From: Arcuatula senhousia
Lineage: Eukaryota; Mollusca; Bivalvia; Mytilida; Mytilidae
DNA: 64,000 bases
Assembly (NCBI GenBank): GCA_963971305.1
Contig: OZ020306.1
Span: 53,480,686-53,544,685, forward strand
Direction of reading: 5' to 3'
Position numbers and translations under genes: made by a program. Position 1 is the stretch's first letter. Every line of letters starts with the position of its first letter. Under the pieces are notes generated by a model. The model was given only the letters and a program-made list of their open reading frames with translations, searched no databases and was not told the DNA's origin. Shown in pieces: positions 33,538 through 44,434 of this stretch.

Positions 33538-34430
33538 GTATTCTAGATATAATAAATGCCTTGTTTAAGCATGTTAAGTAATTAAGTCAAAAACTGAAAA
33601 TAAATACAAATACCAAAAACTGGAATAAAAACGGTTCATTTGGTTATGTTCTGTATTGATATTTCAAGGAGTAACCTCTCATCAGAAGCATTTGAATCAA
33701 AACATTGGAAGGTCATAAACCAAAATTATTGAATGAAAAGTATTCAAAGCCAAAAAGTTGGAACAGGGAAGCCAAATCCAGTACTGAGGATATCTATAAG
33801 TATACATTATATAGACACAAAAAAAATATTTTTAAAACATATAATCTACATGTATTTATGTAAAAAACGTGGCTGGGAAATCTCAACCAGATAAACATTA
33901 TTAAAGTTTGTATCCCCAAAATAAAACCGAACCCTGAAAAAACGAATTTCACATCAAACCGAACAAATTCCAAACAAGTCCCTTAGAATCTTCATTATGA
34001 TATAAAGTACATTCACCTGTGAAATCCAAACTGAATACTGAACATTTTTTATTCCCTTTGTTTGATTTATCTTGTTATAAAACTTTGTCTTTACATGTAT
34101 CTGACAGTTTTGAATGGTTTTGCTAATGTGTTATTTACAATTATGTTGTATACATACATTAATTGTAATTACATAGGCAGTCAAAATAATTAGAATATCA
34201 GTAATAATGATGTCATATGAATATTTTGATAAAATTAGTTTCACATATGACGCGGCAGATATCAGAAAAGTTTGTTTAAATTACCCGAAAACCTCGTAAG
34301 ATTTTTTTAACTTAAATGAAATTTGATTATTATATATGTTTGACAAGTCAAATATGGTCTGAGGATATCGAAATATTGCGTTTTGAACAGGTACCCTATT
34401 GCTACTTTGAATGGTTTCATTTTCAAATTA
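33538..34430. other. Start of the 20.4-kb host intron
   Basis: AT-rich intron sequence containing a decayed hammerhead-repeat fragment (33658-33790). No further exon recognised. Confidence 0.5.
33658..33790 (-). repeat. Decayed hammerhead-repeat fragment
   Basis: On the minus strand CTGATGA is followed by a possible stem II (GAGG/CCTT) and GAAA, but stems I and III are not maintained. The flanking text ('AACATTGGAAGGTC', 'AGTTGGAACAGGGAAGCCAAA') resembles the corresponding part of the 360-bp units at 41.7 kb. Probably an old relative of that family. Confidence 0.4.
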
Positions 34431-35997
34431 TTGAAATTTGTGAACATCGACCAACCAACGTGGCCGCTGTTACTGAAAATAGAACAGGGGGGGGGGATTC
34501 AGACCATAGTTTTTAGCTTATAGCTCAAAAAGTATAAGAGATAGAGAAAATCTGAAGCAACTCTCCTCCTTCAGCATCAAAAGCTGTACAAAACTCTCCA
34601 TTAAGTGAAAGTTGTGGGAGGACTCCTATAGGAGTTATTTCCCCTTAATCGTCAAAATTGACCATTTTCACAGTTTTTGGACTTTATCTTGAAAACTGTA
34701 AGTGCTAGAGGAAAAGGTCGCTTGCAAAATTGTTCATTTCATTGAGATCTACAAAAATGATTTCAGGATGAAAATTGTCAGATCAATCGTTTAAGAGTTA
34801 TCCCCCTTTAACTTATTTTTAAATCAATTTTAACTGATTTTTAGCTAACCTGGACCGAAGGTCCATGTGAGCTATTGCCATCACTTGGCGTCCGTCGTCG
34901 TCGTCCGTCGTCGTCTGTCGTCGTCCGTCGTCGTTAGCTTTTCTTTGAAAATCTTCTCCTCCGAAACGACTGAAGGGATTGCTTTGAAACTTTGCACACT
35001 TCATCTATAAAATGTCCTCTACCAAGATTGCACAAATGGTGACCGCCGTTCAAACAACATGGCCGCCGTTACTAAAAATAGACCAGGGGGGTCAGACTAC
35101 TGTTTTTGGCTTGTAAACCAAAAAGTATAAGAGATAGATGAAATCTGAAGCCACGCTTCTGCTTCAGCATCAAAAGCTCTACTAAAGTTTGCATTGAGTC
35201 GAAGTTGTCAGATGACCCCTTATAGGAGTTACGGCCCCTTAAAGATGAAAAATAGCATTTTTTCATGTTTTTGGCCTATAGAATGAAAACTATTACAGGT
35301 AGAGAATAATTGTTGCTTGCTTAAATGTTCAGCTCATTTAGCTCTACAAAAGTCTCCATAGGGTCGAAGTTGTCAGATGAACCCTTACAGGGGTTACAGC
35401 ACCTAAAATAATGTTTTCTCATATTTTTGGCCTATGGAATGAAAACAATAGCAGATAGAGAGAAGCTGTTGCTTGCTTAAATGTTCAGCTCATTTTGCTC
35501 TAGAAAAGTGTTTACATGTTTAGGGTTGACTCGGACCAGGTGAGCGATTCAGGCTCCTGGGAGCCTCTTGTTACAAATCTTCTTCTCTAAAACCACTGGT
35601 GGGATTGCTTTGAAACTTTGTACACTTGATCTTTAGGATGTCCTCTACCAAGTTTGTGAAATTTGTGAACCTCGACCAACCAACATGGCTGCCGTTACTA
35701 AAAATAGAACAGGGAGTCAGACCATAGTTTTTAGCTTATAGCTCAAAAAGTATAAGAGATAGAGAAAATCCGAAGCAACCTTCCTTCTTCAGCATCAAAA
35801 GCTCTATGAAATTCTCCATTGAGTCAAAGTTTTGGGATGACTCCTGATAGGAGTTATTTTCCCTTAATCAAAGTTTTCTTTCCTAACTAGTCTCTTTAAT
35901 GTTACTTACCAAGTACATGTAGACCATGTTGCACACTAGGCAAGAGGCTTTAGCATAAGAGATCAGGTGAGCAATGCAGGCTCCTGGGAGCCTCTAG
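34431..35997 (+). repeat. A-family sequence with nested B element
   Basis: A core from about 34431, interrupted at 34843 by a B element. It resumes at 35571 with ACAAATCTTCTTCTC, the expected continuation. The 3' terminus is an older variant (CATAAGAGATCAGGTGAGC, hairpin, CTAG) at 35997. Confidence 0.7.
34843..35570 (+). mobile_element. Short complete B-family element
   Basis: 728 bp with both ends: AGCTAACCTGGACC hairpin (one change from consensus), a CGTC array, only about two core units, then CAGGTGAGC, hairpin and CTTG. Inserted in 'AACTGATTTTT' with the host resuming after TT. Confidence 0.75.
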
Positions 35998-36473
35998 TTT
36001 CATGTTTCTGCCCTATAGAATGAAAACTATTGCAGATAAAGAAAAGCTGTTGCTTGCTTAAATGTTCAGCTCATTAAGCTCTACAAAAGTCTTCATTGGG
36101 CCAAAGTTGTCAGATGACCCCTCATAGGGGTTATGGCCCTTAACAGGTCAAATATAGCATTTTTTCCCTATAGAATGAAAACTATTGCAGATAGAGAAAA
36201 GCTGTTTCTTGCTTAAATGTTCAGCTCATTAAGCTCTACAAAAGTTTTTATTGGGCCAATGTTGTCAGATGACCCCATATAAGAGTTATGGCCCTTAACA
36301 GGTCAAAAATAGCGTTTTTCCCCAAAGAATGAAAACTATTTCAGATAGAGAAAAGCTGTTGCTTGCTTAAATGTTCAGCTCACTGAGCTTTACTAAAGTC
36401 TCCATAGGGGTGAAGTTGGCAGATGATCCCTTATAGGGTTTATGGCCCTTTATAGGTGAAAAATAGCATTTTT
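35998..36473 (+). repeat. B-family core repeats
   Basis: Three core units (CTGTTGCTTGCTTAAATG, 'CTCATTAAGCTCTAC') without either terminus, cut at a T run by the A element at 36474. Confidence 0.65.
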
Positions 36474-37888
36474 AGCTCACCTGTTTCGGGTCAGGTTAGC
36501 TATTGTCATCGTTAAGCGTCTGTCGTCCGTCTGTCCATTAACTTTTCTTCAAAGATCTTCTTCTCTGAAACCACTGAAGGGATTGCATTTAAACTTAGCA
36601 TACTTGATCTTTAGGATGTCCTCTACCAAGTTTGTGAATTATATAAATGTTGACAAACCAACATGGCTGCCGTTGCTAAAAATAGAGCAGGGGGGTCAGA
36701 CCATTGTTTTTGGCTTATAACTCGATAAGTATAAGAGATAGAGAAAATCCAAAGCAACCTTCCTTGTTCAGCATCAAAAGCTCTACAAATCTCTCCATTG
36801 GGTCAAAGTTGTGAAACGACTCCTTATAGGAGTTATTGCCCTTTAATCATCAGAATTTGCCATTTTTGCAGTTTTTGGACTATATCTTGAAAACCATAAG
36901 AGCTAGAGAAAAAAAAAAGCATTGCAGAATTGTTAAGCTCATAGAGATCTACAAAAATGATTCAGGTTCAAAATTGTCAGATCAGCCGTTTAAGAGTTAT
37001 TCCCCTTTAACTGTTTTTTTTTCTCATAAATTTACACTGATTTTCAAAAATCTTCTTCTCTGAAACCAATGAAGGGATTGCATTGATACTTGGTATACTT
37101 GATCTTTAGGATGTCCTCTACCAAGTTTGTGAATTATATACATGTCGACCAACCAACATGGCCATTGTTTTTGGCTTATAACTAAAAAAGTATAAGAGAT
37201 AGAGAAAATCGGAAGCAGCCTTTCATGTTCAGCTTCAAAAGCTCTACAAATCTCTTCATTAAGTCAAAATTGTGAAACAACTCCTTATAGGAGTCATTGC
37301 CCTTAAATCGTCAAAATTGACCATTTTTGCAGTTTTTGGACTATATCTTGAAAACCGTTAGAGCTAGAGGAAAAGTTAGCATTGCAGAATTGTTAAGCTC
37401 ATTCAGATCTACAAAACTGATTTCAGGGTCAGCCATTTAAGAGTTATTCCCCTTTAACTGTTTTAACTGATTTTCAAAAATCTTCTTCTCTGAAACCACT
37501 GAAGGGATTGCTTTGAAACTTTGTACACTTGATCTTTAGGATGAGTCTACCAAGTTTGTGAATTATATACATGTCGACCAACCAACATGGCCGCCATTGC
37601 TAAAAATAGAACAGGGGGTCAGACTATTGTTTTTGGCTTATAACTCGAAAAGTATAAGAGATAGAGAAAATCGGAAGCAACTTTTCTTGGTCAGCATCAA
37701 AAGGTCCTTTAAGGAGTAATTGCCCTTTAACTGTTTTTTTTTCTATTAATTTAAACTGATTTCCAAAAATCTTCTCTGAAACCACTGAAAGGATTGTTGT
37801 GCAACTTTGTATACTTGAAAGTTTGTGAAATTTATTCAAACTGGCATAAGAGATCAGGTGAGCGATTCAGGCTCCTGGGAGCCTCTAG
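36474..37888 (+). mobile_element. Complete A-family element
   Basis: 5' AGCTCACCTG hairpin variant (partner lost to AGGTTAGCT), a short CGTC array, two and a half cores, one with a deletion near 37160, and the full 3' terminus ending CTAG at 37888. Confidence 0.75.
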
Positions 37889-38697
37889 TTTTTTTGTATA
37901 ATTCAGACGAGTAATGATAAAGTTATTCTAGATTAAATATGTCAGATTTAGAGAAAACTGAATGTAAATGATCCAGAAAACTGTCGGATTGTTCCGTATT
38001 TTCATTTGAATTATAATTTGATTGATTACTGACAGTCTGAATTTTGATCATTTGATGTAAATATGAACAGTTTGTGCATTTTTGGGGTTGTTTAGAGATA
38101 GGAAAATTAATATAGGGTCATACCTTAGGTGTCCGATAAAAGTAAGATTTGTGCTTGACTTTTGAGGTGTGTTCGTTGTGTTGTATTGTATTAAAGTTTG
38201 ACTATAAAATACATAAAAATGCCTATATTTTGGGGGGAAAATGTTCAAAATTATGTAACGGACATCTATTTGCAATTCAATGTATAAATTACACACTTAA
38301 ACATTAGACATCAACGCAAGATCAACCCGGTATTTTAACTCAACATTAGCCCGATGAAGTATTAAAAATTTTAATTAATTGAAAATGATTAAACACATAC
38401 AAAATGCATTCACAGATTAGTAATTTCATGTAACATACAATGTACAAGACGTAGGGCAGATGCAGTAATGTTTTAAAGAAGGGGGGATCTACGTACAGAC
38501 TTGCCACCAAAGTGGGGGGCAGATGAATTTTGCCTGAAGTCTATACGAAATTATAACAAAATGTGCGCCTGAAATCAGAGGTTCCAGCAAAACACCCCCG
38601 CCAGTATATCCACCACTGTCTGTCATATAATATAAATAAACTATGTTTTTAGTGGTCTTCCAACCTTTTGACCAGAGTATCAAACATTAGATTTTTA

Positions 38698-38732
38698 CAG
38701 GCGAAACATGCGTCGGGCAACACTAAAGTTAT
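38698..38732 (+). repeat. Half hammerhead-like remnant
   Basis: AGGCGAAAC followed by ATGCGTC resembles the 3' half of the 360-bp-family hammerhead (GAC, GAAAC, then GCGCGTC), and is followed by CACTAAAGTTATA. No CTGATGA half is present upstream, so it cannot be an active ribozyme. Confidence 0.3.
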
Positions 38733-39244
38733 ATAGAAGTGGCGAGAACACAATGTCTTTAAAGACATTCAACAGTTTGCCATTGGAGGGATTAAGAATG
38801 CCATCACCAGTTCATAGATACTATGAATCATTAGTCCCGAACGCCTACTGGACTAAATATAAACATCTAATTAATATATGGGATTAAGGGGCCTTCTAAG
38901 GGGTGTTTTAATTAATGTCACCTGGTCATTTGGTATAGGTAAAAAATCCAAATGGAATATGTATTTCAAATTTCATATTATGATCTAGGTTTTGACTTTC
39001 ACAAAACTAAGTTAAAATAACATTTCTTTTGTGTATGTTCATTATTTTTTTCTGTAGTTGCAATTGGTATATTTTAGCAGACAAATATAAAGTTAAAAAC
39101 ATTTTACATTTTCTTTTTGTAACAGAAAGTATATATGGACAAGCTAAGCAATATTTGTTTGAAATGCTTAAAAGCTTACCAAAATGTTTCTTGCATTTAG
39201 CATGTTGTTGATAATATATGTCTTCAAAGATTTCTTACAAAACC

Positions 39245-39279
39245 CAGGGATTAAATAAAACTGATTTTAGACATCCCTG
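39245..39279. mobile_element. 35-bp inverted-repeat micro-element, copy 2
   Basis: CAGGGATT at one end and ATCCCTG at the other, 35 bp in total, bounded by the direct repeat CAAAACC on both sides. The interior AATAAAACTGATTTT matches the copy at 24016. Behaves like an extremely short non-autonomous transposon with a 7-bp target duplication. Confidence 0.6.
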
Positions 39280-40759
39280 CAAAACCTCACAGATACAAAA
39301 CCTCTTTTTATAGAAGATTTATTACTTTAGCTTCGGTTGTCATCTCATAATTTATTTGTCGAAACTGGACATTATCGTTGAGTAGAAAAGCTCATTGAAA
39401 GTCTAATATGAGTGTTTTTAAAAATGTTTTTATAGAAGACAAATATCATTTTGCTTTTCAATGTCATTGTAATGAAAATTTGAGAACAAAGTATTTAAAG
39501 TCTTAGTTATTGTTATAGGAAACGATTTAAGTTTAAACTTGTCCAGTTAGGCCATAATAAAATAATTCATAGATTCTCAACCAAATTTTTTTGAAAATAT
39601 GGGGCGGACTGGTGACCTTTTTTTTATATTTTATTATCCATTTTGATAATTTTTTATGCAATTTTTAAGAAAATTGACCAGAAATGAATATGATACTTTA
39701 CAAAAGATCAACATAAAATTTTGCAGACGGATTAAAAGTCGGGATGGAAAAACAGGTCAATAGAAGTATAAAAAATTGAATTGCACGATACAACTAAAAA
39801 TTCTTACAAACTAAGTATTTGTAATAGATGTGTTTTATTGTCCTGGTTTTAATTTTATTCTCAAATTATCTATTTTTTTTTTATCTGACATGAAGACAAT
39901 TATATATCATTAATAAATAATGTATATTTCTAACTTTTCAGTCATGTTCAATTTAATTTATAATTTTGAAAGCTTCATTCTTTTAGATGTTGTGTTGTGT
40001 TTTCTTGTCCATTCGGTTTCTCAACATATACTATAATTTTATATTTTGAAGGTAAATACAGGTAACCTTAATTAATGCATTCCCCTTGATAGGCCCCTTA
40101 ATCCCCCTTCCTAATGAGGTGTTGTTTTTATCTAGTAGGTGTATGGGGAACACACCCATTAGTCTTGGTGTTTTCATAAATTAGTATAAGTTAACATATT
40201 TTCATGTTTGATGATTTTTTTTCCCAAAACACCGCCTTCCTCTATCAAACTTAAATACAAATGTAGGTTTGAAATATCCACATAAAGCCTCCAAGTGAAA
40301 TCAGTTTTCTAGCGATGATCTCTGACCTTAAATTGCACTATGTTTTGACCATATTAGAGGTCTAGTAGACTTGTAAAACATAATCTCTAAGAGCCCAAAC
40401 TTCCATCTTTTGAATTAATTCAAAATATATTCTGAGGTTTTGGGGTTTGTTAAAGTTTTATAGAAGCTCTATTCGCCGGTCTGCTATTATATTGTATTGG
40501 TTTTTGTTAAATTTTTTAAAGATTATCCTTATTTTCTTCTTTGCAAAGGTGTTATTCTGAACTTAACTAAATGGTTTTAAGCTATTTTTGGTAGTTTGAT
40601 ACTTATTCCCTTTTAAAATTAAGTTCAAACCAATTTAAATGACAACCTAACATTCTGCTGTAATTCAAATATGTTCTATTTTTGAATCAATAAGCGCTTT
40701 TGAATATTTTTTTTTTGCTGCCAACGAAAGTGTAAATAATGTTCTACAAATAGAGAGAA

Positions 40760-41460
40760 AAATAGGTAAATACTCTATTTCTTTGATTCACAATTTAAAC
40801 TTTTATACAAAAATCGATCGATTTTTACCTTCATGCCACTCGCCTATTATAGCCAATTAAATGTTTCATTCCCCAAACAGGAACTCATCAAGGTACTTTG
40901 GAGTACTGATGCTTAATCTATCTATAGAATTTTGTGATATTAGAAGCTAATCTTTTTGATCAGTTTAACTTGCACCTTCATTGAAAATGAAAACTACTCA
41001 TTGGTAGATGATTTTTACCTGAAGGAAAAAAAACTCCTATCTCTGAGAGAAATTGCTTATATCTATGATTTTTGCAATTAAATAATTTTCTTTTATGAAT
41101 TTAATGTTTTAAACAACCCTTTGACATTTATTTTGCACATTTTCTTTTGTTTAAATACCATTTTTGAGCTATTTTGCCAATGTGAAATTTTCAACATGTA
41201 AATCTTTTGTACTAGGAAAATTTTTTTCCATAATCTCCTCTCCATAGATGTGAGTTTAAACTGATCAGAGAAATCAACTTCCATTGTAACACATGAATTC
41301 AATAGGAGGATTAAGTATGGGTACTCCAAAATACCTTGATGAGTCCCTGTTCAGCTTGGGGTAATCAATCATTTTATTCGCTATAATGAATTAAGGTTCA
41401 TGGTTACACTTCGAATAAAATGGTAAATATTTGACCTATTTTTTTAGTCTACGATTTAAA
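40760..41460. mobile_element. ~700-bp fold-back / MITE-like element
   Basis: Long imperfect terminal inverted repeats. The left arm ends near 40908 (ACTCATCAAGGTACTTTGGA); the right arm begins near 41320 (TCCAAAATACCTTGATGAGT). Outward, ATTCCCCAA pairs with TTGGGGTAAT and AAAAATAGGTAAAT pairs with ATTTGACCTATTTTTT. A second pair, GATCAGTTTAA (40959) and TTAAACTGATC (41256), lies inside. No transposase reading frame; the minus-strand ORF 41093-41329 is contained in the arms and spacer. Confidence 0.65.
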
Positions 41461-41702
41461 CGACACATAGAAACACAAAATAAAGTGTAGCAGTGTCTAG
41501 ATATAATCAAAGTACCGTTGGTACCGTGTACTTGGAAGTCACATTTGAACGAAGGCAAGCTATCTGTGTTGTGGTTTATAACTTTTTCGACAGAAGAAGG
41601 TAATTACTGAATTCAAATATGCTTATATATATGTATGAACCACGCTTTCTTATAACAATATGAAATTAAAATGACAACAAAGTTCCAGACAATAAATTTT
41701 GC

Positions 41703-41748
41703 TATGCCTGACGCGCGTTTCGTCTATACAAGACTCATCAGAGGCGCT
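41703..41748 (-). ncRNA. Type I hammerhead ribozyme, copy 1
   Basis: Minus strand order: stem I GCGCCT, CTGATGA, stem II GTCT/AGAC with loop TGTAT, GAAA, stem III palindrome ACGCGCGT, cleavage C, stem I partner AGGCAT. All invariant core bases are present. One stem I pair is lost relative to copy 2 (AGGCAT for AGGCGT). Predicted cleavage lies between + strand 41710 and 41709. Confidence 0.85.
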
Positions 41749-42062
41749 CTACCAAAAATATTGGAAAAGCCAAAAACATATATGATTATGAAGATCATAG
41801 AACAATAAAACCAAAAAATACCGAACTGGGCAACCAAATTATAACTAAGATGATCAACCTATGTCTGGGGTAGGAAGAACCTTAGGGTTTAGTCAATTTT
41901 GAAATTTAGACGGATAATTTAAAGCTTTAATGTGTTCTACAACACAAAAGTGTTGGTGCCGGAGCGGGCTAACCTCGGGGAATTAAAACTCCACCAGCAG
42001 CGCTAACCTTCACGGGTGTTTAAAATTAAAATGACAACAAAGTTCCAGACAATAAATTTTGC

Positions 42063-42108
42063 TACGCCTGACGCGCGTTTCGTCTATACAAGACTCATCA
42101 GAGGCGCT
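42063..42108 (-). ncRNA. Type I hammerhead ribozyme, copy 2
   Basis: Identical core to copy 1 with a stronger stem I (GCGCCT with AGGCGT, last pair G·U). The loopless 8-base palindromic stem III suggests cleavage as a dimer formed between neighbouring units. Confidence 0.88.
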
Positions 42109-42434
42109 CTACCAAAAATATTGGAAAAGCCAAAAACATATATGATTATGAAGAGCATAGAACAATAAAACCAAAAAATACCGAACTGGGCAACCAAATT
42201 ATAACTAAGATGATCAACCTATGTCTGAGGTAGGAAGAACCTTAGGGTTTAGTCAATTTTGAAATTTAAACGGATAATTTAAAGCTTTGATGTGTTCTCC
42301 AACACAAAAGTGTTTGTGCCGGAGCGGGCTAACCTCGGGGAATTAAAACTCCACCAGCAGCGCTAACCTTCACGGGTGTTTAGAATTAAAATACATGTAA
42401 CAACAAAGTTCCAGACAATAAATTTTGCTACGAA

Positions 42435-43409
42435 TCGATATAACTACATGAATTTTCCAGTAACTTTATTCTGTGAAAATCATTAGTTTAATAATCTTAG
42501 CTTTTATATAAAGCATTAATGGTTTTGATTTCTATAATTTGTATATTCCCGCTAAAATATATTTCCCCATCGCACAGGTGACTAAAGTCACATGATGCAC
42601 AAAATGTAGTTTTTAAAAGGTTATGAAAAATATAGCAAATACTATATCATCATTTAAAACGAAATAAATAAACAAATCAAGTAATAATAAGGGATTATAC
42701 TAACATAGATAAGAAAGCTCGTTGACCAAAAATATAAACACACTTCTACCGGAGAGTGAATGCAGAATAGAATAGGTTATACCGCGGTCTCAGGATAAAA
42801 ACGCGGATGGATTTTTCCGAAATCCATCATTACTATACTTTGGAAGTCCTTGACTTCCAAGTAAAAATCACGGATCATTTTCCCTTTTTGTGAGTAGATT
42901 TAATAACACAAATTACGACTAGACTGAGCAAATATCCACAGAGAAATTTAATGTAAATTTATTTTAATATTTTGGCTGACGTAAAAGCAATAATATACAA
43001 ACATATCAGGACAGCATAACATATAAAACACCACAACAATTTACACAAATGATAAATCAAACATTATTACAAAACAAGGAAATATTATTGGCGGGCAGGG
43101 AGGGAGGGTGGGAATTTAAACTGTGACGTTAACATGCACGAAGGCGGGAATTTGAGGAGTAAAGTATTCATTTATCAATTTCAATTAAAGATTTCTAGAG
43201 ACCCCCTTACAATATAGATATTATTTCCATGTCAGCATAATAACTCATTTTAATAAGCATTTATTAAAATATCACAATTACGACAAGACTGAGCAAATAT
43301 CCACGGAGAAATATAATATAAATTACAAAACAAGAAAATATTATCGGCGGGCATCAAAAATTTTAGAAATATCCACCAAACAAGCCCGCAAACAAATCAA
43401 AGGTTAATG
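42435..43409. other. Non-coding sequence with hairpins and short direct repeats
   Basis: Three successive hairpins at 42780-42865 (CCGCG...CGCGG; ATGGATTT...AAATCCAT; TTGGAAGTC...GACTTCCAA). Two direct repeats follow: 'GACTGAGCAAATATCCAC' at 42923 and 43287, and 'AATATTAT-GGCGGGCA' near 43081 and 43340. May be the terminal region of the recombinase element that lies beyond it. Confidence 0.45.
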
Positions 43410-43745
43410 AAAAGACTCCTAAAGGATATACTACTCCATTGAAAGAGTCCCGATCTCCAAGGAATACTTCACTTCCTTGCAAAGAGATTTAAATGAAAAA
43501 GATGTGTTAACTGACAAAATCTCCCAAGGGATAGACTACATCCTTGTAAGAGCATCAATAATCTCCAAGGAATATTTTACTTCCTTACAAAGAACTTATG
43601 AAAAAACATTTAACAAACGCACCACGACTCTACCAAAGGATATCCTACTCCCTTGCAGGAGACAACCTTAAGAAATAAACTTCTTTCTTAAAGGATACAG
43701 AATTCTCCAAAGGATATTCTACTCATTTGAGAGAAAACTAAAAAC
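43410..43745. repeat. Irregular array of six small hairpins
   Basis: Six variants of a ~25-bp palindromic module, such as CAAGGGATAGACTACATCCTTG, at intervals of roughly 40-70 bp. The stem (CAAGG / CCTTG) is kept while the loop changes. The + strand ORF 43477-43671 reads through it and is not considered a gene. Confidence 0.5.
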
Positions 43746-43794
43746 TAAGTAATGAAATACAACTAAATACACATAAATAGAATAGATAAAGTAA

Positions 43795-44330
43795 CAAATA
43801 TAAAGGAAAATTATAAATGAGACAAAAACATTGATGCAGTTGCCTGGTACCTTCGTGATTCAAGTGAAGACCTCCATCTAGTCTTGCATACAGACTTTGG
43901 ATAGGTTGCCCGGAATGCAAAAGTCTTTTATAAGATCTGACAAAGATATAATTCTTCTTTCTGCAATACTCCTCGAGATTTGAGTTTAGCTGCATACATC
44001 ATAATTTGGTTACATTAATTTGTCAACCAGTCTTGGTAAAATAGAGGAGAGGACAATGGTCGAACGACTGGCAATATTTCGGCAAGCCCGAAATTAAAAT
44101 TTGAAGGCTTGCATTATCTGACTTATGGTACGAATATTTATGTTGTTTGTACCGACGTGGAACAGGATATGTTATCGTAAGAATACAACTGCAAATTGTC
44201 ACGTTCATTATAAAGTTCGACATCTGGGACTGTAGCTCCTCTGTAACTTTGCACTGTGAGACCATCAATGTTATCAACATATTTGGCTATTGAATCCGAT
44301 ATCAAAATGGCTCTGAAATCCTGAAAGTAA
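43795..44330 (-). pseudogene. SGNH/GDSL-hydrolase-like region of a mobile element
   Basis: On the minus strand, FRAILISDSIAKYVDNI followed by LTVQSYRGATVPDV matches the first block of an SGNH-type esterase fold (usually GDS; here SDS). After frame changes, DGGLHLNHEGTRQL near 43850 gives the C-terminal Asp-x-x-His block. Stops and at least two frame shifts separate the blocks. Such hydrolase domains are carried by several retroelements, including some tyrosine-recombinase retroelements. It lies directly downstream of the recombinase remnant in the same orientation, so they were probably parts of one element. Confidence 0.6.
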
Positions 44331-44434
44331 AATCAATAGGGCAGAGAATCAGCCATTCCTTTAGCCCTAGGCAATGAAAGTTTGTCATTTTAGGAAAATT
44401 GTAAGTATAACAAAGAGGCATCACTTGACCAGTC

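Larger units (their letters stand above)
37889..40744. other. Intron sequence, mostly featureless
   Basis: Long AT-rich stretch. Two items stand out: a half hammerhead-like motif at 38698-38732 and the 35-bp micro-element at 39245. A short ORF (39029-39211) follows a TTTTTGTAACAG acceptor-like string but matches nothing and is not called as an exon. Confidence 0.5.
41661..42434 (-). repeat. 360-bp tandem array with type I hammerhead ribozymes (retrozyme-like)
   Basis: Two full copies at a period of exactly 360 bp, plus a partial third (42381-42434). Each full copy has a hammerhead on the minus strand. The partial copy begins, in minus-strand sense, within about three bases of the ribozyme cleavage point, as expected if an RNA with a ribozyme-cut 5' end was reverse-transcribed and inserted. 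Units also share 'GTGCCGGAGCGGGCTAACC' and 'CTCCACCAGCAGCGCTAACC'. No ORF. Closest known class: mussel retrozymes / hammerhead-bearing non-autonomous retroelements. Confidence 0.85.

Noticed and set aside
39029..39211. Possible exon after TTTTTGTAACAG
   Set aside because: Acceptor-like string, but the peptide matches no known domain and no phase-compatible partner was found.
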